From Actinocatenispora sp963815125 (GTDB lineage Bacteria; Actinomycetota; Actinomycetes; Mycobacteriales; Micromonosporaceae), in assembly GCA_963815125.1 (NCBI GenBank), contig CAWFFM010000004.1, forward strand, positions 124,001 to 188,000: 64,000 bases of DNA, written 5' to 3'. Below the pieces are notes generated by a model that was not told the DNA's origin, did not search any database, and saw nothing but the letters and a program-made list of their open reading frames with translations. Below, in pieces: positions 25,601 through 35,692 of this stretch (the first letter of the stretch is position 1; every line of letters starts with the position of its first letter). A program made the position numbers and the translations under genes.

Positions 25601-26866
25601 ATGCCCCGCCCCCTCCGTACCCTCGCCGCCCTGGTGGGCGCCGCCCTCGGCGCCACCCTCATCCTCGCCGCGTCCCCCGCGCACGCCGCCGCACCGTCCT
25701 ACCTCACCAAGGAGGCCACCTTCTCGTCGGTGGCCAACGGCTGGGCGAAGGCGGAACGCTACCTCGACACCACGCCCGGCTTCACCCAGGAGGACTACCC
25801 ACCCGACGGCCGCGGCGACCAGGACGGTCAACGGCTCACCTTCTTCGGCGGCGTCAAGCAACCGTTCTCCGGCCGGTTCCTGCTCTACTACGCGCCCGGC
25901 TGGAACACCGGCACCAAGACGACCCCGGTACTGCTGGTACACGGCGCCAACGACAACCCGGACCGGGCCTGGGCCAACCCGAACGAATCCGGCGGGTTCG
26001 GTTGCGGCGCGGCCAGCTGCCCCGGCACCGGACTGATGCAGTACCTCGCCAACCGCGGGCACCGGGTCTTCGCCATCGGCTTCGCCCACAAGGAGGGCGA
26101 CAACCTGATGCAGGCCCAGCAGGTCGGTGACGCCATCGCGCTGATCAGGGCGCAACTCGGTGTGTCCACAGTGGATGTCGTCGGGTGGAGCAAGGGTGAG
26201 ATGTCGGCCCGGATGTACGTCTCGTCGGTCAAGCCGAGCTGGGGCCGCTCGTACGCCGGTGACGTACGCCGACTGATCACCCTCGGCGGCCCCAACGGCG
26301 GCTACGACTACCCGTTCGCGCACGGCTGGGCGCACGACCTGTCGATCTGGCCGGAATGCGGCGGCAGCGTCAACTCACCCGCCCCGCACGACCACATGAC
26401 CTGCTACGGCCAGTACGTCTACCGCCCGGAGTTCTCGTTCGTGCCCACCGGCGGCTACGACTGCTATCCCGGGCAGCGGCAGATGCTCGCCCGCTTCGAC
26501 GGCACGTACGGCATCGACGAGAGCGAGCAGGACTGGTACACCACGTACTACGGCGGTGACGGCTTCTACACCTCCGGACCGGGTATCCAGGCCGCGATCG
26601 ACGCCGGCTCACTTATCGGCCGGATCCAGCAGGCCGGCGTACCGGCCGCGGTGCACACCTATCTGCTGGCCGGTGGGACGCCGAATGTGGTCGGCATCGT
26701 CAACGAGAACCGTGGGCCCAGCGACGGCGTGGTGTTCGAGACCAGCGCGCTGGACACCACCGGAATCGCCACGGTGTCCGCCACCACCCTGGTGGCCACC
26801 GCCAACCACCTCGAACTGGGCTGGTACCCGGCGGTCGAGTCGCAGGTCGACAGCTGGCTCAACTAG
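25601..26866 (+). CDS. secreted lipase / PHB-depolymerase-like hydrolase
   Basis: 421 residues. A signal peptide (1-29, cleavage after SPAHA) targets it to the Sec pathway. The alpha/beta-hydrolase core has VLLVHGANDNP and the nucleophile GWSKG (195-199, Ser197) where many lipases have HSMG. Paired cysteines (for example CGAASC, 135-140) suggest disulfides in the secreted protein. The layout resembles class 2 lipases and the PhaZ7-type extracellular PHB depolymerases. A strong GGAG site precedes the ATG. It lies 12 bp after the cytosolic hydrolase in an operon with a 3-hydroxybutyrate-dehydrogenase-like SDR. The substrate is inferred. Confidence 0.8.
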   Translation: MPRPLRTLAALVGAALGATLILAASPAHAAAPSYLTKEATFSSVANGWAKAERYLDTTPGFTQEDYPPDGRGDQDGQRLTFFGGVKQPFSGRFLLYYAPGWNTGTKTTPVLLVHGANDNPDRAWANPNESGGFGCGAASCPGTGLMQYLANRGHRVFAIGFAHKEGDNLMQAQQVGDAIALIRAQLGVSTVDVVGWSKGEMSARMYVSSVKPSWGRSYAGDVRRLITLGGPNGGYDYPFAHGWAHDLSIWPECGGSVNSPAPHDHMTCYGQYVYRPEFSFVPTGGYDCYPGQRQMLARFDGTYGIDESEQDWYTTYYGGDGFYTSGPGIQAAIDAGSLIGRIQQAGVPAAVHTYLLAGGTPNVVGIVNENRGPSDGVVFETSALDTTGIATVSATTLVATANHLELGWYPAVESQVDSWLN

Positions 26867-26903
26867 CGGTGCCGTACGGCGCCGCACAGAAACGGAGAAC
26901 CTG

Positions 26904-27965
26904 ATGGACAACCTGCTACCCGGTGTCGTGGCCCGGCGGGTGCCGACCGGACGGCTGACGGTCAACGTACTGGAACTGCCCGACCGGGACGGCCCACCCG
27001 TACTGTTCGTGCACGGCAACGTGTCCTCGGCGCTGTTCTGGCAGCCGACGATGCTGGACCTGCCGGCGCCGTACCGGCCGCTCGCGCTGGATCTGCGCGG
27101 GTTCGGCGACACCGATCCGGAGCCGGTCGACGCCACCCGTGGACTGCGCGACTACTCCGACGACCTGGCCGCCACCATCGACGCGCTGGACCTTGACGCC
27201 GTGCACCTGGTCGGTTGGAGCATGGGTGGCGGCGTGGTGCTGCAGCATCTGGTGGACACCGCCGGCGCCAAGGTCGCCTCGGTGACCCTGGTCGATCCGG
27301 TCTCCCCGTTCGGGTTCGGCGGCACCAAGGGGCCGGACGGTGAGTTGTGCGACCCGCACGGTGCCGGTGCCGGCGGCGGCGCGGCCAACGCGGAGTTCAT
27401 CGCACGACTCAACGACGCCGACCGTGGCGACGAATCACCGCTGTCGCCACGTAACGTGCTGCTCGCGCACTATGTCAAACCGCCGTTCGTGCCCGAGCAC
27501 GCGGACATCTTCGTCGAGTCGATGCTGTCCACCCGTACCGGCGACGACCACTACCCGGGTACCTCGATCGCCACCGACGTCTGGCCCGGGGTGGCCGCCG
27601 GCACCCGCGGGGTGCTCAACACCATGGCGCCGACGTACTTCCGGATCGAGGATCTGTCCTGTGTGGACACCCGACCGCCGGTGCTGTGGATCCGCGGCGC
27701 CGACGACGTGATCGTCTCCGACACCTCGCTGTACGACCTGGCGCACCTCGGTTCGCTCGGCGCCGTACCGGGCTGGCCGGGGGAGGAGCAGTGGCCGGCG
27801 CAGCCGATGGTCACCCAGACCCGTACGGTGCTGGACCGCTACGCCAGGGCCGGCGGGAAGTACCGCGAGGTCGTGATCGCCGACGCCGGACACGGCCCGC
27901 ACCTGGACAAGCCCGCCGAATTCCGCGCCGCCCTGCTGACCCACCTGTCCGCCGCCACCAACTGA
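26904..27965 (+). CDS. alpha/beta hydrolase, last gene of hydroxyester operon
   Basis: 353 residues. VLFVHGNVSS, DLRGFGDTD and GWSMG (104-108, Ser106) define the fold, and DAGHGPHLDKP supplies the catalytic histidine near the end. It is longer than average, with an inserted lid at about 130-240 (GGTKGPDGELCDPHGAGAG and following). No signal peptide. CGGAG precedes the ATG. It ends the operon before a strong bidirectional hairpin. A cytosolic oligomer or lactone hydrolase is a reasonable guess. Confidence 0.87.
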   Translation: MDNLLPGVVARRVPTGRLTVNVLELPDRDGPPVLFVHGNVSSALFWQPTMLDLPAPYRPLALDLRGFGDTDPEPVDATRGLRDYSDDLAATIDALDLDAVHLVGWSMGGGVVLQHLVDTAGAKVASVTLVDPVSPFGFGGTKGPDGELCDPHGAGAGGGAANAEFIARLNDADRGDESPLSPRNVLLAHYVKPPFVPEHADIFVESMLSTRTGDDHYPGTSIATDVWPGVAAGTRGVLNTMAPTYFRIEDLSCVDTRPPVLWIRGADDVIVSDTSLYDLAHLGSLGAVPGWPGEEQWPAQPMVTQTRTVLDRYARAGGKYREVVIADAGHGPHLDKPAEFRAALLTHLSAATN

Positions 27966-27974
27966 CCCAACCCG

Positions 27975-28004
27975 CCCCGGCCGCCGCGTAGGCGACGGCC
28001 GGGG
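27975..28004. terminator. bidirectional terminator
   Basis: A perfect 9-bp stem CCCCGGCCG/CGGCCGGGG (27975-27983 with 27996-28004) with a 12-nt loop sits between the convergent hydrolase and lpdA genes. It is GC-rich without a U-tract, the usual actinobacterial form. Confidence 0.75.
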
Positions 28005-28013
28005 GACCGGTCG

Positions 28014-29414
28014 TCACATGTTGATCATGTGGCCGGCCAGGCCGTGGATCGCTTCCTTGACCGCCTCGCCGAGGGTCGGGTGGGCGTGCACGTTGCGGGC
28101 CACCTCGTGCACGGTCAGGTCCCACTGCTGGGCCAGGGTCAGCTCCGGCAGCAGTTCGGTGACCTCCGGGCCGATCAGGTGCGCGCCGAGCAGCTCGCCG
28201 TGCGTACCGTCGCTGAGGATCTTGACGAATCCGGCGGTCTCGCCCAACCCGTGCGCCTTGCCGTTGGCGGTGAACGGGAACTTCGACACCTGTACGTCGA
28301 AGCCACGTTCCCGGGCCTGCGCCTCGGTCCACCCGAAACTGGCCACCTGCGGCTGGCAGTAGGTCGCGCGCGGGATCATCACGTAGTCCAGCTCCATCGT
28401 CTCGGCGTCCGCGATCGTCTCCGCCGCCACGACACCCATCGACTCGGCCGCGTGCGCCAACATCAGCTTCGCGGTCACGTCACCGATCGCGAAGATGTGC
28501 GGCACGTTCGTCCGGCACCGGCCGTCGACCTCGATGGCGCCCCGATCGGTCAGCTTGACGCCGGTCTCCGCCAGGCCGTAGCCCTCGACCCGCGGCTGGA
28601 ATCCGATGGCCTGCAACACCTTGTCGGCTTCCAGGGTCTCCTGCTTGCCGTCCTTCGAGACTGTCACCCGCAGCGTGTCACCGGACTCGTCGATGGACTC
28701 CACCCGGGTGCCGGTACGCACCTCGATGCCGAGCCGCTTGTAGCGCTTGCCCAGTTCGGCGGAGACCTCCTCGTCCTCCAGCGGTACCAGCCGGTCCAGG
28801 AACTCCACGATGGTGACCTTGACGCCGAAGTTGTGCAGTACGTAGGCGAACTCCACGCCGATCGCGCCAGCACCGGCGATGATGATCCGCTCCGGCAGCT
28901 CGTCGGCCAGGATCTGCTCCTCGTAGGTGACCACCCGGTCGCTGAGCGAGGTGCCGGGCAGCAGTTTCGTACTGGCGCCCGCGGCGATGATGCAGTGGTC
29001 GAAGGTCACCGTCTCGGAACCGCCGTCGGACAGCGCCACCTGCATGGTGTGCGGGTCGGTGAACGTACCGCGCCCGTCGTACTGCTTGATCTTGTTCTTC
29101 TTCATCAGGTAGTGCACGCCCTTGACGCGGCCGTCGGCGACCTTACGGCTGCGCCGGAACGCCTCGCCGTAGTCCAGGGTGATCGTGCCGTCCACCTTGA
29201 TTCCGAAGGTCTTCGCCTGCTGGGTCAGGATATGTACGAGTTCGGCATTGCGCAGCAGTGCCTTCGAGGGGATGCAGCCGACGTTGAGGCAGACACCACC
29301 CCAGTAGCGTTCCTCTACGACCGCGGCGGTCAATCCGAGCTGGGTGGCGCGGACCGCGGCGGTGTATCCGCCCGGCCCGGCGCCGAGGACTACGACATCG
29401 AAGTGCGTGCTCAT
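28014..29414 (-). CDS. lpdA: dihydrolipoyl dehydrogenase
   Basis: 466 residues. FAD-binding GAGPGG (11-16), redox-active disulfide CLNVGC (Cys42, Cys47), NAD-binding GAGAIGVEFAYVLHNFG, and the C-terminal HAHPTLGE His-Glu pair are all intact. It is the E3 subunit of 2-oxoacid dehydrogenase complexes and reoxidises dihydrolipoamide in the cytosol. The ATG at 29414 is chosen because a -10 TATGAT ends 7 nt upstream and the canonical N-terminus (MSTHFDVVVLG) starts there. It stands alone, without E1/E2 genes nearby. Confidence 0.97.
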   Translation of the reverse strand: MSTHFDVVVLGAGPGGYTAAVRATQLGLTAAVVEERYWGGVCLNVGCIPSKALLRNAELVHILTQQAKTFGIKVDGTITLDYGEAFRRSRKVADGRVKGVHYLMKKNKIKQYDGRGTFTDPHTMQVALSDGGSETVTFDHCIIAAGASTKLLPGTSLSDRVVTYEEQILADELPERIIIAGAGAIGVEFAYVLHNFGVKVTIVEFLDRLVPLEDEEVSAELGKRYKRLGIEVRTGTRVESIDESGDTLRVTVSKDGKQETLEADKVLQAIGFQPRVEGYGLAETGVKLTDRGAIEVDGRCRTNVPHIFAIGDVTAKLMLAHAAESMGVVAAETIADAETMELDYVMIPRATYCQPQVASFGWTEAQARERGFDVQVSKFPFTANGKAHGLGETAGFVKILSDGTHGELLGAHLIGPEVTELLPELTLAQQWDLTVHEVARNVHAHPTLGEAVKEAIHGLAGHMINM

Positions 29415-29421
29415 TCGACGA

Positions 29422-29427
29422 ATCATA
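29422..29427 (-). promoter_or_regulatory. -10 element, leaderless lpdA promoter
   Basis: TATGAT on the minus strand, 7 nt before the ATG at 29414. No ribosome-binding site is visible between them. Confidence 0.55.
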
Positions 29428-29499
29428 TGCTCCGGCCCCTCAGCGGCCATGCTTTCGAAGTGCAGCCCACACTCCGCCGGCCCCGGCCATCGGAGGGAC

Positions 29500-30809
29500 C
29501 TACAGCCGGCCCGTCGACTTCAACGCCAGGTACGTGTCCGCTACGTCGGCCGGGAACGTGTCCGCCGGCGCGTCCACCACCAGCACCCCGAACCGGCCCA
29601 GCGCCTCGCGGATCCGGGCACGCTCCGCCAGCGACCGTTCCGCCGCCGCCGCCGCGTACAGCGCTGCGGTGTCCGACCGGCCCGCCGCCATCTCGTCCAA
29701 CGCCGGGTCGTGCAGCGCGGCGACCACCACCTGATGCCGCGCCGTCAACGCCGGCAGCACCGGCACCAGCCCCTCGGCCAGCGCGCCCGCCTCCAGCGCG
29801 GTGAACAGCACCACCAGCGAGCGCTTCCGCTCGGTACGCAGGATCTCCCCGGTCATCAGCTCGAAGTCGGTCTCCACCAGCGACGGCTGCAGCGGAGCCA
29901 GCGTGGCGGCCAGCCGCGGCAGCAGCGCCGCGCGGCTCAGCCCGCGCAGCACCGCCCGCACCGTCGTGTCCACCGCCAGCAGATCTACCCGGTCGTTCGC
30001 CCGCGACGCCAGCGCCGCCAGCAGCAGGCAGGCGTCCATCGCCGCGTCCAGCCGCGGCTCGTCACCCACCCGGGCCGCCGAGGTACGGCCGGTGTCCAGC
30101 ACGCACAGCACCCGGCGGTCACGTTCCGGCCGCCACGTCCGGACCACCACTCCGCCGCGCCGGGCGGTGCCCCGCCAGTCGATGGATCGTACGTCGTCAC
30201 CCGGCACGTACTCGCGCAGCGCATCGAACTCGGTGCCCTGACCGCGACCCCGGGTCACCACCACACCGTCCAGTACCCGCAGCCGGGCCAGCTTCTCCGG
30301 CAGGAACCGGCGCGAAGCGAACCGGGGCAGCACCCGTACCGTCCACGGCGGCGTGGCCCGCTCCGCCCGACGCCCGACCGACTGCCGGAACCCGAACCGC
30401 AGCGGGCCGTACGAGCGCACCGTGACCCGCACCGCCGGCCGGTCGCCGCGCCGGGTCGGGGTCAACGTGCAGGTCAGGCCGCGCGAGCCGCCGGGCGGTA
30501 CGGTCAGCCGGCGCAGTGTCGCCGACGCGCCGGCCGACGGTACCCAGGCGTCGCGTACGTCCGCGCGCAGCGGGCGCGTCGCGTCGTTGCGTACCGTCAG
30601 GGTCACCTGCACCGACTCGCCGAGCCGTACCTGTCGGGCGCCCGAGCGGCGCAGCCGTACGGTCCGGACCGGCGCCGCCGCCACCGTGTCCACGGCCACC
30701 AGCGCCAGCACCGCGACCAGGTAGCACAGCAGACCCAGCAGCGGGCGCGGCCACAGCGGCAGGGTCAGCGCCAACCCGGCCAACAGCGCGACCGGCCGCC
30801 AGGTCGGCA

Positions 30810-30810
<1 letters not shown>
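29500..30810 (-). CDS. DUF58 domain protein
   Basis: 436 residues. Two hydrophobic helices at the N-terminus (~5-45), then a beta-rich middle, then the DUF58 signature around FDALREYVPGDDVRSIDWRG, followed by a VWA-like fold. DUF58 proteins are regularly encoded beside MoxR AAA+ ATPases and are thought to act as their membrane-linked partners. The ATG shares one base with the MoxR stop (TGATG). It is the last gene of the operon that begins at 34685. Confidence 0.92.
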
Positions 30811-31842
<1,032 letters not shown>

Positions 31843-31859
<17 letters not shown>

Positions 31860-33240
31860 CGGTGGTGCCCTCCCTCGTGTCGTAGGCCCGACGGACCAGG
31901 TCGTCCAGCTCCGCGGCCAGTGCGTGCAGCTCGTCGTCGTCGGTCGGTACCGGACCGTACAGCGCGGCCCCGATGCGCTCGACCGGCCAGCCGGACCGGG
32001 CGGCCAGGTCGGCCAGCAGTTCCGCCCGTCCATGGTCGGTGTCGGCGTTCGCCGACCCGGTGCCGGTGCCGAGCAGCGGTGCCAGCCGGCGCAGCGCACC
32101 CGCGCGCAGTGCGTCCGCTGCCGCGTCCCGCGCCTTCGCCCGGTGGTACAGCCGCCCCCGGCCGGTCACCGTCTCCGTGGCGTGCACCACCACCGGCAGC
32201 GGTTCGCTGACCGGCGCACCCATCCGGCGCGCCCGCCACACCGCGAACATCACCGCAGCGAGCAGCAGCTGCGCCAGTACCGCCCACGACCAGGACGGGA
32301 ACGTCGTCCACAGTGGATTCGACTGTCCGCCGGAGGCTGCACCGCCGCCCGAGCCGTTGCCGGACCCACCCGGGCCGGAACCGCCGCCCGGGAGGCGCCC
32401 GTCGCCCGTCGGACCGCCCGGCCGGGAGTCGCCCGGCCCGGGCGTGGGACCGTCCGGGCCCGCGGTCCACGTCGGGCCGGGCCCGACGCCCCGCGGGTCC
32501 TGGTCCGGCGGCAGGGTCTCGGCGTGGTGCAGGTTCAGCCAGACCACCCCGGACCGGCCGGACAGCAGCGTCGCCGCCAGCGACTCGTTGTGGTGCTCGG
32601 CCACCCGGTCGTTACGGAAGACGTCCGCAGCACCGAGCAGTACGAGATCCGGGCCCGCCGTCGCCCTCACCCGGACCAGACCACCCTGGTAGCACCGCGT
32701 TCCCGCGCCGGCGGGAACCGGCCGGTAGCGGGTACCGAGTACAGCGGCACGGCCCGCCGCCGGCGCCGGGCACCCCGCCCGCACCGCGCCGGTGGTCCAT
32801 CGGCTGCCCGTCGCGCGTACCGGGAGCCGCTGGTCGACGAGCACCTTCGCCGACGGTGCGACCAGCACCACCCGGTCGCTGGGCGGCAACTGCAGCAGCT
32901 GGGACAGGTACGTCGGCGCCACGTAGTCCGGTGCGGTGACCAGGACCGTATGGCCGCCGCTGCCGGCCGCGGCCAGCGCCGTACGGGTGTCGGTGTAGCG
33001 GTGCACCAGCACCCCGCGCCGACCCAGATGCTCGACGAGGGTCCGCGACCCGATCGCCGCACCCGACCCAGGTTCCAGGAAGTCGCCCTCGTCCGGTGTC
33101 GCGGTGTCCACCGACCGGGCCACCCCGGTGACGGTGAACAGTACGACCACCACCAGCGCGGGCACCGCCCAGCGCAGAAAACCGCGGTCCCGGGGCAGCA
33201 GGCGGCGCATCCGGTGCCAGGCACGCGACCCGGCGCTCAC
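31843..33240 (-). CDS. DUF4350 domain membrane protein
   Basis: 465 residues. A transmembrane helix at ~22-42, an extracytoplasmic DUF4350 domain (45-240; GSRTLVEHLGRRGVLVHRYT, LVTAPDYVAPTYLSQL), a Gly/Pro/Ser-rich linker (~250-305), a second helix (~318-338) and a cytosolic helical tail. GTG start overlapping the DUF4129 stop (GTGA). The role is unknown, but the gene order DUF4129-DUF4350-MoxR-DUF58 is common in actinobacteria and implies a membrane complex. Confidence 0.9.
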
Positions 33241-33854
33241 CGGGCACCACCCGGAGCCGACAGCGCCCGTGGTGCGGCCACCTGATCGGCAAGTACCCGC
33301 ATCCGAGCGTCATGAGCCGCGGTCGCCGGGCGCCGCCCGTACCAGATGCCGGAGAACAGTTCGGCTGCCTCCCGCATCGGCCCGGCCAGCCCAGGGTCGG
33401 CGCCCGCCGCTGCGGCGGCCAGCTCGGTCACCGTCCAACCCGGGTGATGCACGAGTATCTGCCGGTCGACCAGGTCACGCACCATGGCGCGGAGCCGTTC
33501 CCGGACCGCCTCGGCGTAGCGCCCGGCCGCCGCGTACCGGTCCGCCGAGGTACGTAGCTCGGCCGGCGGGCGGTCCGGCAGCCCGTCGGGCTCCGCCGAG
33601 TCGCTGTCCTCCTCCGGGGACGCCTGCGGGTCGGCGTCGCTGCCGGTGCGCTGCCGGCGTCCGGTACGCCACTGGTGCCGGTGCGGCCACGCGTACCTCG
33701 CCGCGACCACGGCACCCGCCAGCACCAGCACGATCAGCGCCAGGCCGGCCACCCCGCCCGGTACGTGGTCGGCGAGGTCGGCGACCAGCTCGGTCCACCA
33801 GCGCGCGAAGCCACCGTTGGTCCCGGCGGACAGCGGCGCCGACTGCGGTCGCAC
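33237..33854 (-). CDS. DUF4129 domain protein
   Basis: 205 residues. One transmembrane helix (~34-55) is followed by a charged linker and the C-terminal DUF4129 region (ERLRAMVRDLVDRQILVHHP, GWTVTELAAAA). GTG start directly after the upstream gene's TGA. DUF4129 occurs at the C-terminus of transglutaminase-like membrane proteins or, as here, alone beside MoxR/DUF58. Function unknown. Confidence 0.88.
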   Translation of the reverse strand: MRPQSAPLSAGTNGGFARWWTELVADLADHVPGGVAGLALIVLVLAGAVVAARYAWPHRHQWRTGRRQRTGSDADPQASPEEDSDSAEPDGLPDRPPAELRTSADRYAAAGRYAEAVRERLRAMVRDLVDRQILVHHPGWTVTELAAAAAGADPGLAGPMREAAELFSGIWYGRRPATAAHDARMRVLADQVAAPRALSAPGGAR

Positions 33855-34685
33855 TCAGACCACCTCCACGACCGAGCGGGCGGTACCCCGGCCGCCCCCC
33901 GCCCGGGACAGAGCCAGGTCCAGGCCCTCGGTACGCATCCGGTTCTCCAGGTGTACGCAGGCGTCCAGGCAGGCCAGCGTCGGGTAGGCGATCGCGTCCA
34001 CCAGTACCCACGGCGCCGCGGACAGCAGCCGCAGCAGCCACGGGTCGCCGGTCAGCGCCAGTCGGCCCAGCAGCAGGCCCGCGGCGACTCCGACGGCCAG
34101 TCGTACGGCCAGCCAGCCCAGGTAGGCCAGCAGCCGGATACCGCCGGCCCGGCCGGCTCCCGCGAAGACCAGCCGCAGTGGCCGGCTCAGCACCCCGGTG
34201 TCGGACACCCGGTCGGCCAGCAGTACGGGCACCACCAGCCCGGTCAGCGCGTAGACGACGATCCAGCCCACGCCGCACAGCAGGACGCCGACGCCGGCCA
34301 ACACCCCGACCACCCCGGCGGCGAGGAGTGCGGCCGGCCAGCGCCGGCCCGGCGCGGTCAGCGTCGACAGGGCGCCCCTGCCGGCCGGCTCACCGAGCAG
34401 TACGCCCACCGCCCGGGCGCTCGCCGGGGCGGCCAGGATACAGATCGCCACGCTCTCCGAGCCCAGCCAGCAGGCCAGCCACAGCCAGCCGGCCGGGGTC
34501 GGCCCCACCGCCTCGGCCAGACCGATCCGGACCATGCCGGCCAGGGTGAACTGTCCGGCCGAGCACAGCAGCCCGAGCGCCAGCAGTGGCCAGCCGCAGC
34601 GGCGCAGCAGCGCGACGGAGGCGTCCAGCAACTCGCCGACGGTCAGCGGACGCAGGGGCAGCACCGTGCCCCGCGCTGCGTCCAT
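33855..34685 (-). CDS. multi-pass membrane protein, first gene of MoxR operon
   Basis: 276 residues with about six hydrophobic helices. It opens LRPLTVGELLDASVALLRR, the hallmark start of actinobacterial glycerophosphoryl-diester-phosphodiesterase-like membrane proteins that lack the catalytic domain. The final ~25 residues are hydrophilic. It is divergent from mtrA and separated from it by ~315 bp containing a strong inverted repeat. Function unknown. Confidence 0.8.
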   Translation of the reverse strand: MDAARGTVLPLRPLTVGELLDASVALLRRCGWPLLALGLLCSAGQFTLAGMVRIGLAEAVGPTPAGWLWLACWLGSESVAICILAAPASARAVGVLLGEPAGRGALSTLTAPGRRWPAALLAAGVVGVLAGVGVLLCGVGWIVVYALTGLVVPVLLADRVSDTGVLSRPLRLVFAGAGRAGGIRLLAYLGWLAVRLAVGVAAGLLLGRLALTGDPWLLRLLSAAPWVLVDAIAYPTLACLDACVHLENRMRTEGLDLALSRAGGGRGTARSVVEVV

Positions 34686-34825
34686 CGGTCACTCCCCGGT
34701 CGGTCCGATGCTGCCGTGGTCATCCTGGCACGGCATGCCCAGCACGCTGCGGGGCCGGCGTACCCGCGTCCGGTCGATGACTCCGGCTACAGTGGCCGTC
34801 GCAGAACGTGTACATCACTCTTCGT

Positions 34826-34870
34826 ACTCGGTACGTTCGGAGGATGCGCGCCCGGCTGAACGTACCGAGT
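34826..34870. promoter_or_regulatory. perfect 13-bp inverted repeat upstream of mtrA
   Basis: ACTCGGTACGTTC (34826-34838) and GAACGTACCGAGT (34858-34870) form a perfect 13-bp inverted repeat around a 19-nt loop. It lies between divergent genes, so termination of an upstream message is unlikely. The loop holds GGAGGATG, and a 27-codon ORF (34844-34927) starts there. A regulatory hairpin or a protein-binding dyad is possible. Confidence 0.7.
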
Positions 34871-34931
34871 CCAGGCCACGGGCCATGGGCGGGTTTCGTA
34901 CCGGGTGGGTACTGGATGAAACGATAGGGGC

Positions 34932-35003
34932 ATGAGCGATACGCAGCGAAGCGGAGCGCGGCACGTCACCCTCCGGGGACACGCCCGGAAGGTGACGGCA
35001 TGA
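34932..35003 (+). CDS. short upstream ORF overlapping the mtrA start
   Basis: 23 codons (MSDTQRSGARHVTLRGHARK then VTA) ending in TGA that overlaps the mtrA ATG (ATGA at 35000-35003). AGGGG lies one base before its ATG, so it may instead be read from a leaderless message. If translated it would couple ribosomes into mtrA. The peptide is basic with no known domain. This is a weakly supported ORF; the overlap geometry is its main support. Confidence 0.35.
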   Translation: MSDTQRSGARHVTLRGHARKVTA

Positions 35004-35689
35004 GGGCACGCGTCCTGGTTGTCGACGACGACCCCGCCCTGGCCGAGATGCTCGGAATCGTGCTGCGCAGCGAGGGCTTCATGCCTTCGTTCGTGGCCGA
35101 CGGTGAGCGCGCACTGGCCGCCTTCCGGGACACCCGACCGGACATCGTCCTGCTCGACCTGATGCTGCCCGGGATGAGCGGTCTCGACGTGTGCCGGGCG
35201 ATCCGGTCCGAGTCAGGTGTACCCATCGTCATGTTGACCGCCAAGAGCGACACGGTCGACGTCGTACTGGGACTGGAGTCCGGTGCCGACGACTACGTGA
35301 TCAAGCCGTTCAAGCCGAAGGAACTGGTGGCCCGGATGCGGGCCCGGCTGCGGCGCGGCGAGGACACCGCACCGGAGATGCTGACCATCGGCCCACCCGG
35401 CCGGCAGATCACCATCGACGTACCGGCGCACACCGCGACCCGCAACGGCGAGGAGGTCAAGCTGACCCCGCTGGAGTTCGACCTGCTGGTCGCGCTGGCC
35501 CGCAAGCCCCGCCAGGTCTTCACCCGGGAGGTGCTGCTGGAGCAGGTCTGGGGCTACCGGCACGCGGCCGACACCCGGCTGGTCAACGTGCACGTACAGC
35601 GGCTGCGCGCGAAGATCGAACCGGACCCGGAGCGGCCGGAGATCATCCTCACCGTCCGCGGCGTCGGCTACAAGGCAGGTACGGGCTAG
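35000..35689 (+). CDS. mtrA: two-component response regulator MtrA
   Basis: 229 residues. A receiver domain (1-120) with acidic pocket DDD (9-11), phosphoacceptor Asp53 (LLDLMLPGMSG) and conserved lysine in MLTAKSD, then an OmpR-type winged helix (~135-229; VKLTPLEFDLLVALARKPRQ; LVNVHVQRLRAKIE; RGVGYKAG). Very similar to mycobacterial/streptomycete MtrA, an essential or developmental regulator of cell-wall and division genes. GGAAGGTGA precedes the ATG. It is followed 3 bp later by mtrB and then lpqB, the canonical operon. A 13-bp inverted repeat and short ORFs lie upstream. Confidence 0.98.
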   Translation: MRARVLVVDDDPALAEMLGIVLRSEGFMPSFVADGERALAAFRDTRPDIVLLDLMLPGMSGLDVCRAIRSESGVPIVMLTAKSDTVDVVLGLESGADDYVIKPFKPKELVARMRARLRRGEDTAPEMLTIGPPGRQITIDVPAHTATRNGEEVKLTPLEFDLLVALARKPRQVFTREVLLEQVWGYRHAADTRLVNVHVQRLRAKIEPDPERPEIILTVRGVGYKAGTG

Positions 35690-35692
35690 CCG

